Assembly: GCF_000733775.1 (NCBI RefSeq)
Contig: NZ_JPOE01000002.1
Span: 434,001 to 498,000 of the forward strand
From: Thiomonas sp. FB-Cd
Lineage (GTDB): Bacteria > Pseudomonadota > Gammaproteobacteria > Burkholderiales > Burkholderiaceae_C
Length of the DNA: 64,000 nt
Direction: 5' to 3'
Shown: positions 56,606 through 64,000 of the stretch, in pieces
Layout: every line of letters begins with the position of its first letter
How positions within the stretch are numbered: position 1 is the first letter of the stretch
Notes under the pieces: generated by a model
What the model saw: the letters and a program-made list of their open reading frames with translations, nothing else
Databases searched by the model: none
Told to the model about the DNA's origin: nothing
Position numbers and translations under genes: made by a program

Positions 56606-59059
56606 CTAAGCCTTCCCATCGGCGAGCGGGTGCCCGCTCTTGCGGCGATTTCGGGCCTGCCGTCGAACCGGAGCGGTGAACGCCTGGCGTATCGCCGACA
56701 AATCAGTGAGTTCAGCAGCAACCAGAAAATTGATGGTTCCTTCCGGGACCATTCCATCTGCGTCAAGCTCGCCGGCAGGCACACCCGTTAAAAGCTCGAT
56801 GGTTTCGTCCACGTTATGCACCGCATAGACATGAAATTTCCCTTCGGCGCAAGCTGTCACGACATCTGGCCGCAGCATCAGGTGTTTGACATTTGCGGAT
56901 GGGATGAGAACCCCCTGTTCGCCCGTGAGGCCGCGAGCGCTGCAGATATCGAAGAACCCTTCGATTTTCTCATTGACGGCGCCTACTGCCTGTACATCGC
57001 CGAATTGGTTAACGGAGCCGGTGACCGCCAACGACTGCCGGATTGGCAGGTTGGCCAAATCGGACATCAAGGCGCATAACTCCGCCAAAGAAGCGCTGTC
57101 GCCTTCTACCGGGCCGTAGGATTGTTCGAAGACCACGCTGGCCGAAAGAGACAGGGGAACGGCACGGGCATACCGGGCCCCAAGGAAGGAGGCCAGGATC
57201 ATTACCCCCTTAGAGTGAATCGAGCCTCCGAGCTCCGCCTCGCGTTCGATGTCTATGACTCCACCCTCCCCGATACGAGCCGTTGCGGTGATGCGCACCG
57301 GGTGGGCGAACTGGAAATCGTCCAGCGCTATCACAGATAGCCCATTGACCTGGCCGATGCGCTCACCGGTTACTGAGATGAGAAGGTTGTCGCGTAGGAT
57401 TTCATCATGCAGGCGGCTTCGGAACCGGTCGACGCGGCGGACCTGTGCATCGAGAGCCGCGTCGACGTCTTCGCGTTGCACAACTGCGTGCGAGGCGCCT
57501 GCTGCGCAGTGATTGGCCTCCTGCAGGAGGTCGGCCATCTGCCTCCGGTTTGCACTCAGCCGCTGCGCGTCACTACAAAGACGAGCGCTATGCTCCACGA
57601 GGCGGCAAACAGCCTCGCGATTGAAAGGGCGAAGTCCAGCGTCGTGCGCCAGGGTGGCCACAAACTCGGCGTAGAGGTTCGTGTTCTTGGCGTCGCGCAC
57701 CAGATCGCTCTCAAAATCCGCCGCAATCTTGAACAAGTCGGCAAAGTCGGGGTCCACAGCCTTGAGCAAGTAGTAGATCCGCCGCTCTCCAATCAGCACA
57801 ACCTTGACGGCCAGCGGTACTGGTTCCGGTTCCAGCGGGACGGTCCCAACCAAGCCGTACGCCTGCCCGACGGACTCGATACGTACTTGGGAGGACCGCA
57901 ATGCGCGCTTAAGTCCTTCCCAAGCGTATGGCTGGGATAACACCTTGAGCGCATCGAGCACGAGATAGCCGCCATTAGCCCGGTGCAGGGCGCCGGGCTT
58001 GATCAGCGTGAAGTTGGTCACCAAAGTGCCCAGCTGCGCGATCTGGTCAATGCGGCCCACAAGATTGGGGTGAATGGGGTTGTCCTCGAATACGACGGGT
58101 GCAGCGCTGGCTTCGGAATTCGCAACGAGTGAGTTCACCCTGTAGCGTGCCTGCGAGATGCTTCCGGTCATCACCAAGGTGGCGAGGCCATCATCGTTTT
58201 TCGGCTGCTCACGCAGTTGTTCGCCAACTTCAACGACGTCGCGCATGACCTCATCGAGGAAGGCGAGCACTTCAGCCAGGTCGTGATAGCGCTCCTTGAG
58301 TTCATCAATGAGATGTCCTGCTGCAATGCCCAGCGTGTCGCGACTGGCGTCCTTGATCTGTGCCTGTGCCTCGCGCCGCCAACGAGGTAGCTGCAGCATG
58401 AGTTGGGAAAGCCTTTCACCATACATTTCAATCAGTTTGCCTATACGCTCCTTGCGTTCGCCAGGAAGCTTGTCAAATTCCTCCGGCGACATGGCTTCTT
58501 CGTCTGCCTTGAGCGGTGCAAAGACGAAGCCTCGTGGGGTGCGAACCAAGGCGATGCCTTCCGCGGCAGCGCTCTTGCCAAGTCCTTGTAAGGCGGTTTC
58601 CTCCTTCTCCTTGTACACACCGTTGATTGCAGCAATGCGTGCTTGATATTCGTCACTGTCGAATGCCATTGGAATGGCTCGAGACAGCTCGGCAACAAAT
58701 TGCTCCATATCGCGCGCGAGAAACCCGCCGCGGCCGGCCGGTACCTTGAGCAACCGAGGCTTGCTCGGTTCCGCAAAATTGTTGACATAGCACCAGTCAC
58801 TCGGCGCAGATTCGCTAGCCGCCTTGGCATCCAGAAGCCGCCGGACGACGCTGTGGCGTCCGCTCCCTTGCTCCCCCAGAACAAACAGGTTGTAGCCCGG
58901 TTGCCGCACCGCGATGGCCAGTTCGATGGCTTCAACCGCGCGCTGCTGGCCGAGGACCTCAGTTGTGGCGCCAAGTGCGGCCGTGGTGTCAAATGCAAAC
59001 TGCGAAGCGTCGCAGCGCGCATAAAGCTGCTCAGCCGTCAGCGGTTCAATGGTCGGCAT
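56606..59059 (-). CDS. Lon-like ATP-dependent protease (AAA_32/LonB type)
   Basis: Predicted cytoplasmic protease of 817 residues from the ATG at 59059. The N-terminal half has a P-loop-like GEQGSGRHSV, where the usual lysine is arginine, as seen in this family. A central helical region and a sensor-like ERRIYYLLKAVDPDFADLFK in part follow. The C-terminal Lon protease domain has the catalytic serine in EGDSASLAE and lysine in NEKIEGFFD, plus VTGSVNQFGDVQAVGAVN. This matches YcbZ/LonB-like proteins, often found in stress or low-oxygen gene groups. The open frame extends upstream to 59242 but with non-family sequence. Confidence 0.88.
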   Translation of the reverse strand: MPTIEPLTAEQLYARCDASQFAFDTTAALGATTEVLGQQRAVEAIELAIAVRQPGYNLFVLGEQGSGRHSVVRRLLDAKAASESAPSDWCYVNNFAEPSKPRLLKVPAGRGGFLARDMEQFVAELSRAIPMAFDSDEYQARIAAINGVYKEKEETALQGLGKSAAAEGIALVRTPRGFVFAPLKADEEAMSPEEFDKLPGERKERIGKLIEMYGERLSQLMLQLPRWRREAQAQIKDASRDTLGIAAGHLIDELKERYHDLAEVLAFLDEVMRDVVEVGEQLREQPKNDDGLATLVMTGSISQARYRVNSLVANSEASAAPVVFEDNPIHPNLVGRIDQIAQLGTLVTNFTLIKPGALHRANGGYLVLDALKVLSQPYAWEGLKRALRSSQVRIESVGQAYGLVGTVPLEPEPVPLAVKVVLIGERRIYYLLKAVDPDFADLFKIAADFESDLVRDAKNTNLYAEFVATLAHDAGLRPFNREAVCRLVEHSARLCSDAQRLSANRRQMADLLQEANHCAAGASHAVVQREDVDAALDAQVRRVDRFRSRLHDEILRDNLLISVTGERIGQVNGLSVIALDDFQFAHPVRITATARIGEGGVIDIEREAELGGSIHSKGVMILASFLGARYARAVPLSLSASVVFEQSYGPVEGDSASLAELCALMSDLANLPIRQSLAVTGSVNQFGDVQAVGAVNEKIEGFFDICSARGLTGEQGVLIPSANVKHLMLRPDVVTACAEGKFHVYAVHNVDETIELLTGVPAGELDADGMVPEGTINFLVAAELTDLSAIRQAFTAPVRRQARNRRKSGHPLADGKA

Positions 59060-59605
59060 AAATGGGTACCTATTCCTTTTTGCGTTCTTTTTTACGTACA
59101 GTTGGAACCGGTAAGGGAGGGTGTGTCGCCATTGCAGTGGAGCAGATTTTGCGCACGATCGCGACGACCTATTGCTCCTTGTCACTGGGAGCGTTGTTTG
59201 AATGGCACTTTCTAGTACCAACAGAAGGTAGCCAAAAATCATACGCAGCCCAGCCCCAGTCGCCTACTCTACGAGCAGCGCGATGGTTTGCCGCAAACGA
59301 TCCGCCTGCTGCGCTTTGGTTTCGGGGGCAGGTCGGCGGGTTCACGGCCCAGCCGCGTCGGCTGACATCAATGGGGCAGCGCATCTTGCGGGTTTTGAAG
59401 CGGACACAGCCCTGGCGCGGCACTGCGCTCGGTTTGGCTCACGGTTCATGGTACGCCGCCAGGAAGCGTTTCGCGAGCAGGGTCCATGTCGATATGGTTG
59501 ACCGTTCTTGTGCACAGCATCTCGGTACACCAATGCTGGTTTCGGCCTTTTCTGTGTAATTGACCGCGGTAACGCCTACCGCACCGCGTCAGACGTTACC
59601 ACATC
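59060..59605. other. divergent gap without a supported gene
   Basis: 546 bases between the divergent Lon-like and PaaK-like genes. Open frames of up to 165 codons are present but carry no recognisable domain. No FNR box or repeat was found. Promoters for both neighbours should lie here. Confidence 0.45.
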
Positions 59606-61003
59606 ATGTTGCCAACCTTTGATCCCTGGCTTTCTGCTTACGTTGCCGCCGACGTGGCCTCATGCACGTACCTTCCGGCGCACCAATTGGCTGGCGTGCG
59701 CGGCCGAAGGTTGGCTTTGTTGCTCCGCGCGTCGGCGCAGAAGTCGCCCCTTTATCGGCGGATCCTTCGGGGTAAAGATCCGGAGGCCTGGCGCCTGGAA
59801 GATCTGCCAATTCTGAGCAGGGCTGAGCTCATGCACAGCTTTCAACAATGGGTTGGGGACGGGGAAATCCGCCTCGGGGCGCTGCGCCAATTTACCGCCG
59901 CGCGTGATCTCATCGCCGAGCCCTTCCTCGGGCGTTATACGGTTTGGGAGAGTTCGGGAAGCGGGGGCGGGGAACACGGGATCTTTGTTCAAGATGCAGC
60001 GGCGATGGCCGTGTACGACGCGCTGGAAGCCGTGCGGCGCATAGCTCTCCGACCGGGAATGCGGCTGGTCGACCCCTTTTACCTGGGAGAGCGTATTGTC
60101 TTCGTGGGTGCAACTTCAGGGCATTTCGCAAGCGCTGTATCGCTCGAGCGGATTCGTCGGCTCAACCCGCTTCTCGCGCCGCGTCTGCGTAGCGTGTCGA
60201 TCTTGCAGGCGCTGGACAAGCAGATTGCAGAGTTGCATGCGCTCCAGCCAACTGTTGTGGCGACCTACCCAAGTGTTGCAGTGTTGTTGGCCGAGGAACA
60301 TCATGCGGGGCGGCTAGGCATTGCGCCTCAGGAAATCTGGACTGGGGGCGAGACACTGACAGCGAACATGCGCGCCATGATTGAGAAGGCGTTCAAGTGT
60401 CCGGTGGTCAACAGTTACGGAGCGTCGGAATTTTTGACCCTTGCCTCACAATGTCGTTGCGGTGCTTTGCATCTCAATAGCGACTGGGCCATCCTTGAGT
60501 CCATCGATGAGGATGGTCGGCCTTTACCCACTGGAACTGCAGGTGCGTCGGTGCTGCTGACGAATCTGGCCAACCGCTTGCAACCGCTGATTCGCTACGA
60601 CCTCACGGACAGCGTCACCTTGCACGCCGGTTCTTGTGCCTGCGGATCCAGTCTTCCCGTTATTGAAGTCCTGGGTCGTCGCGACGACATGTTGCGCCTT
60701 ATTGGGGACAGCGATCAGTCCGTCAGAGTCGTGCCGCTAGCTCTGACCACGGTTCTAGAGGAGGAAGCCGGGTTGTTTGATTTCCAGATCGTCCAACAAG
60801 GGCCGCGTGACGTTGCGTTGTACAGCGGACTGCGTGGCAACACAGCGGCGGCAGCCTTAACGCGGGCGAAGGCGGCGCTCGGTGCGTATTTGAAGCGGCA
60901 AGGGGCGCATCACGTGCGCATCCATTGCTACGGCGGCGTGCCAGCCAAGCTAGGCACAAGCGGCAAGATTCGGCGCGTGATTGGCATGCACTGCAGCCCA
61001 TGA
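59606..61003 (+). CDS. PaaK/CapK-like adenylate-forming enzyme
   Basis: ANL-superfamily enzyme of 465 residues related to phenylacetate-CoA ligase and coenzyme F390 synthetase-like proteins. It should activate an acid as an acyl-adenylate. Visible motifs are the glycine/serine-rich VWESSGSGGGEHG, NSYGASEF (aromatic-box region), RYDLTDSV, and a C-terminal lysine in KLGTSGKIRR. Cysteines in QCRCGALH and CACGSS may bind a metal. It stands alone, with no thioester or phenylacetate genes beside it. No clear ribosome binding site precedes the ATG at 59606. Confidence 0.8.
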   Translation: MLPTFDPWLSAYVAADVASCTYLPAHQLAGVRGRRLALLLRASAQKSPLYRRILRGKDPEAWRLEDLPILSRAELMHSFQQWVGDGEIRLGALRQFTAARDLIAEPFLGRYTVWESSGSGGGEHGIFVQDAAAMAVYDALEAVRRIALRPGMRLVDPFYLGERIVFVGATSGHFASAVSLERIRRLNPLLAPRLRSVSILQALDKQIAELHALQPTVVATYPSVAVLLAEEHHAGRLGIAPQEIWTGGETLTANMRAMIEKAFKCPVVNSYGASEFLTLASQCRCGALHLNSDWAILESIDEDGRPLPTGTAGASVLLTNLANRLQPLIRYDLTDSVTLHAGSCACGSSLPVIEVLGRRDDMLRLIGDSDQSVRVVPLALTTVLEEEAGLFDFQIVQQGPRDVALYSGLRGNTAAAALTRAKAALGAYLKRQGAHHVRIHCYGGVPAKLGTSGKIRRVIGMHCSP

Positions 61004-61311
61004 AGCTGGGGGTTTGCGCGCGAAACGGGCTAAGGACGGCAGCGTGAGAAGCGCACAGTCATCGCGGTCGTTTTTGAACTGCCTGCCGCGAACGATGATG
61101 CTGGCTGGTCCGAGGAATCGTTGACGCGCGTGTTTCCGTCGGCGTCCGAATCGGGCAGGCATTTAGGCGAAGCAGCCGCAGCGACACCGGTTAGCCGAAG
61201 ATTGGCTTGTATTTTCGCGCAAGCGGGAATGAGATTTGTGCGCTAAGTCAAAACAACAGGGGTGGAGTTGCGCCCACAATTAGCGAAAGGCAAATAGGAG
61301 GACCTGTCCCG
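61004..61311. other. gap without a supported gene
   Basis: About 300 bases after the PaaK-like gene. No gene or repeat was recognised. A strong AGGAGG at 61296 belongs to the relic that follows. Confidence 0.45.
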
Positions 61312-61563
61312 ATGCGGACACGTGGCAAGGAGCAAATGCGTGGCGCGCAGGCGATTCATGGATTCACATGGGGCCAGGGCAATGGGCCCACCCTGATGCA
61401 TGGGCGACATCCATCCTTGCGGCTGCTCTGGCGAGCTTTTCAAGTCCATTTCTAGCATTTCCGATAGTGAGCAACGCGTTCAATTGATGGTGCCAGGGGC
61501 GTTGAAGAGAACGCCGACGGCGGTGCTCAGCGCCAGCCCTGCCCACGAAGCGTCGGGGGCTGC
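61312..61563 (+). pseudogene. possible alpha/beta-hydrolase N-terminal relic
   Basis: A 47-codon frame with AGGAGG 10 bases before its ATG reads IHGFTWGQGNGPTLMHG, like the start of alpha/beta hydrolases (WGxGPxxLxHGW). After HG the continuation appears in other frames: WATSILAAALASF, then VLSASPAHEASGA, which resembles the family's VxAFDAPAHGAS. This suggests a truncated and frameshifted gene. The resemblance is short, so the call is tentative. Confidence 0.32.
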
Positions 61564-61603
61564 CTATGACAGTAAGCCGATTCGTAGCGAAGGAGAGATA
61601 AGC

Positions 61604-62170
61604 ATGCAGATCGAACCAAGCATTACATTCCGCAACGTGCCTCGAAGCGAGGCTGTTGAGGCGAAGGCCATGGAGCGGGTCGGTCGTCTTGACAGACTCT
61701 TCCCCAATTTGACGAGTTGCCGTGTGATCATTGAGCAGCACAATCGGCATCAGCACCAAGGGCATCTTTTCCATGTTCGGATCGATGTCACGGCGCCGGG
61801 CCATGAACTCGTCGTTAACCGTGAGCCGAGTGAAAACCACGCCCACGAAGACGTGTATGTGGCCGTTCGCGATGCGTTCAACGCCATGGATCGGAAGGTG
61901 GAAGACCTTGCACGGCTGATGCGCGATGACGTGAAGCAGCACGAAGTGCCTCCGCATGGACAGGTTTCAGATCTCGTTCCTGAATCGGGTTACGGGCGGA
62001 TTCTTGCGTCGGACGGACGATCCATCTACTTCCATCGAAACAGTGTGTGCGGGGAGCGTTTTGAAGACCTGCACTTAGGCAGCGAAGTCCGTTTCATCGA
62101 GGTCGCGGGCGAGGAAGGTCCGCAAGCAAGCGCAGTGCTGGTCGTTGGTAAACACCATTTGGTCGGCTAG
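61604..62170 (+). CDS. HPF/RaiA-like ribosome hibernation protein fused to cold-shock-like domain
   Basis: A 188-residue protein. Residues 1 to about 105 resemble the ribosome hibernation promoting factor fold (ITFRNVPRSEAVEAKAMERVGRLDRLF in part, VYVAVRDAFNAMDRKVEDLAR). Residues about 120-188 resemble a cold-shock RNA-binding domain (GYGRILASDGRSIYFHRNSV). AGGAGA lies 8 bases before the ATG at 61604. It should bind ribosomes or RNA under stress. Such fusions occur in betaproteobacterial low-oxygen stress groups, often beside hydrolase and protease genes, as here. Confidence 0.85.
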   Translation: MQIEPSITFRNVPRSEAVEAKAMERVGRLDRLFPNLTSCRVIIEQHNRHQHQGHLFHVRIDVTAPGHELVVNREPSENHAHEDVYVAVRDAFNAMDRKVEDLARLMRDDVKQHEVPPHGQVSDLVPESGYGRILASDGRSIYFHRNSVCGERFEDLHLGSEVRFIEVAGEEGPQASAVLVVGKHHLVG

Positions 62171-62635
62171 CCTGCCTTTTGGGCGTCGTGTAGAGGCTGG
62201 GTGATCTTTGCTTGTGCGCCAGCTTTGGGCCCCATTCACCATGTTGACGTTGGGCATCGCTCAAAATGGTGATGGGATATCGAGACGGCAAAACCGACTC
62301 GATCAATGGCGCCCGATGCAGGACACGCCAGCATCGGGCGAGGCACGCCCTGAACACATGCCCGCGCATTCCCGTTCCGAGACCGTCCCGACGCGCCGCG
62401 TCATGCGGGCGAGGCCCGTCCGGGCCGGACGGGGACAAGCCGGCGGTTTTCGCGTGGCTGTCTGCTTTTGTCTGAATAAAATCACAGCATGCAAACTTTC
62501 TTCCGTTTCCGCTTTGAATCCGCCGCCGCACGGGTCCAAATCCTGCCGCACCGGATCGGCTGTCAATTGGCGCCGCAGGACCAGCAAGACGCGCAGTTAA
62601 TCGGTGAGGGCACGGCCAGGCTACACGAGGGACTG
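62171..62635. other. gap with one strong hairpin
   Basis: About 465 bases without a supported gene. CCCGTCC/GGACGGG with a GGGCC loop (62415-62433) is a perfect 7-bp hairpin. Its place before the second TnpB relic would suit an element end, but nothing confirms it. Confidence 0.4.
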
Positions 62636-62915
62636 TCTCTAATCCTTCGCAATGTTGCATCCGCCAAATCGGGGCTCAACGCCGCGATTCTGCGCAGTGC
62701 ATTGGGTCTAGACCAAGGAATGCAGCACCGACAAGGCGCTACGCGCGGGCAAGCTGTGCCTGGCCGTGCCGGCGCAGTACATCTCGCAGGACTGTGCTGA
62801 GTGCGGCCACCTTCACCGGGACAACCGGCCCACGCGGCCGGTATTGGTCTGTCGGGCAACGTCCGACATCAACGTATCGCAGGTGATTGTGCAGCGCGGC
62901 GTGGATCGTGTCCTC
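62636..62915 (+). pseudogene. TnpB (IS200/IS605) C-terminal relic, frameshifted
   Basis: Two frames together read as the C-terminal third of a TnpB. The first (to about 62707) gives ASAKSGLNAAILRSALG; the second (from about 62730) gives KALRAGKLCLAVPAQYISQDC, then AECGHLHRDNRPTRPVLVC and SQVIVQRG. A one-base shift lies between them. The first CxxC of the zinc ribbon is kept; the second is lost. N-terminal and core regions are absent. It belongs to a different TnpB subgroup than the relic at 53.4 kb. Confidence 0.8.
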
Positions 62916-63105
62916 TCGGATTCGTGCCGGGAGCGCGAATGCAAGCGCATGATGCACCTACGCCGAAACAGCGAGGGCAGGAGCGGTTCGAAGTCACGCC
63001 CACGGAGACCACCGTCAGTCGCGGCCGCGCAGACAGCCTCATACTCGATTCGGTGAACTGGGAAGCCCTCACGACCACGCCGTGCGTTGAACGGCAGGAG
63101 AGTTC

Positions 63106-63684
63106 ATGATTCGCCCGCTTCCCTTAATTGTTTGGCTAATCTGTTTTGCCACCCCCGCCATTGCGGCTCGTCACGGTTCGGGCGGCGTGGCCCATCAAGG
63201 TCGTTATGCGGTTGTCTTCCCTGAGGCAGCAGCGCTGCCGAACCCACGAATCACGCCGGGCGCTTTGAACCCAGAGGTCACCCAGAGCAACTTGCGAGAG
63301 ACGATTTGCAGGCCGGGCGGCTACACAAGATCCATTCGTCCGCCTGAGCGTTATACCGAGCGACTGAAGCGGCTACAGATCCGTCAATACGGTTACATTG
63401 ATCTTCGCCTGCGCGACTATGAGGAAGATCACCTGATTTCGCTTGAATTGGGCGGATCACCCAGAAGTCGGCGAAATTTGTGGCCTGAGCCCCATCATGT
63501 CATCGGCGGTTGGGGTAGCTATGCGAAAGACAGATTAGAGAACAGACTTCATACCTTGGTGTGCCGCAGACAAATTGCGCTGGCAGTGGCGCAACGCGAG
63601 ATTGCCACAGACTGGCGTGAATCCTACAAGCGCTATGTTGGGCCAGTCCCCACCGGTGGAAGATCACATAGGTACGGAGGCTGA
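63106..63684 (+). CDS. secreted protein with HNH-like motif
   Basis: A 192-residue product with a signal peptide (about 1-20, LICFATPAIA). The mature part has YEEDHLISLELGGSP followed by RRNLWPEPHH, a pattern like the His and Asn of HNH/His-Me finger nucleases, and two cysteines (TICRPGG, LVCRR) that may form a disulfide. The C-terminal AVAQREIATDW is helical. A strong CAGGAGAG lies before the ATG at 63106. Related proteins are usually called hypothetical. A periplasmic or secreted nuclease is a fair guess, not shown. Confidence 0.62.
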   Translation: MIRPLPLIVWLICFATPAIAARHGSGGVAHQGRYAVVFPEAAALPNPRITPGALNPEVTQSNLRETICRPGGYTRSIRPPERYTERLKRLQIRQYGYIDLRLRDYEEDHLISLELGGSPRSRRNLWPEPHHVIGGWGSYAKDRLENRLHTLVCRRQIALAVAQREIATDWRESYKRYVGPVPTGGRSHRYGG

Positions 63685-64000
63685 TCCGCTCGGTCTGCCG
63701 TTTTCTGCCGTCTGTCGATGTCCAGTCCGTACGCGTGTGCACAGGCCTCATGACCTGCTGCGTGACGCTCAGCACCCTTGCTGACATAGCTGCTGGCCGG
63801 ACGGAAGATCTTCGCCAAGCTGTGCGCCTGTTCTGGGTCGGCGTTATCGCGGTTGATCGTCTTGGGATGCGTGCCTGCGACTTCTGGTGCTGTCAGGGGC
63901 CTTGTGCGCCGACCGAACGCGTGCATTCAATCGGGACGAACGCGAATGGCGCCAAACCGGAAATGTCTGCGGGTCATCAAGCGCGTTTGAGGCGCGCAGG
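63685..64000. other. window end, no firmly supported gene
   Basis: 316 bases. A minus-strand frame (63633-63926, 97 codons) overlaps the end of the secreted-protein gene and has no ribosome binding site; its sequence (PASSYVSKGAERHAAGHEACAHAYG in part) is not one I recognise. It may be decayed mobile DNA. Confidence 0.4.

Noticed and set aside
63633..63926. 97-codon minus-strand frame at the window end
   Set aside because: Overlaps the end of the secreted-protein gene, has no ribosome binding site, and matches no family I know.

Overview
The window is a chromosomal segment of a GC-rich Gram-negative bacterium, most likely a betaproteobacterium of the order Burkholderiales (Thiomonas/Comamonadaceae-like; the genus cannot be fixed from this sequence). 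The evidence is the gene order gyrA-serC-pheA-hisC-tyrA-aroA/cmk-rpsA-ihfB-lapA-lapB-hldA-hldD, with ompA-ubiG-gph on the other side of gyrA. Genes for LPS heptose synthesis, an OmpA-like lipid-anchor-free outer membrane protein and ubiquinone synthesis fit this placement.

From 1 to 39.6 kb the window is dense housekeeping DNA. It holds ligA and a Mak-type fructokinase (+). A long minus-strand block runs from gyrA through aromatic amino acid synthesis to rpsA, ihfB, LPS-assembly regulators and heptose genes. Then come ompA, ubiG and gph (+), a tungstate/molybdate ABC transporter of the Wtp type followed by mog and darP (-), pmbA (+), folA/thyA (-), and a hydrolase plus relA (+). A translation block follows: tRNA-Val, thrS, infC, rpmI, rplT, pheS, pheT, ihfA, a MerR regulator and tRNA-Pro. 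infC appears to start with AUC, and structured leaders sit before rpmI and pheS.

From about 40 to 56 kb lies what I read as an oxygen-switch island. Three Crp/Fnr regulators are present; two keep the full FNR cysteine pattern and one has lost a ligand. Subunits I and II of an aa3-type cytochrome oxidase are separated by one of these regulators, and a near-consensus FNR box lies upstream of subunit I. On the opposite strand runs a probable anaerobic operon: nrdD, a separate 65-residue protein carrying the glycyl-radical motif, nrdG, ubiU, ubiV, ubiT and a phenylpyruvate/indolepyruvate decarboxylase. A strong NrdR-box match precedes nrdD. The island therefore joins oxygen respiration, oxygen-independent DNA precursor synthesis and oxygen-independent ubiquinone synthesis to oxygen sensors. 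The split glycyl-radical domain is the most interesting single item.

From 53.4 to 64 kb the DNA is looser and accessory. There is a TnpB relic with an internal deletion, an ArsR regulator, a Lon-like protease, a PaaK-like adenylate-forming enzyme, a decayed alpha/beta-hydrolase fragment, a ribosome-hibernation-factor/cold-shock fusion, a second frameshifted TnpB relic and a secreted HNH-like protein. Several gaps of 300-760 bases hold no gene I can support. No rRNA, CRISPR array, intact transposon or prophage was seen.
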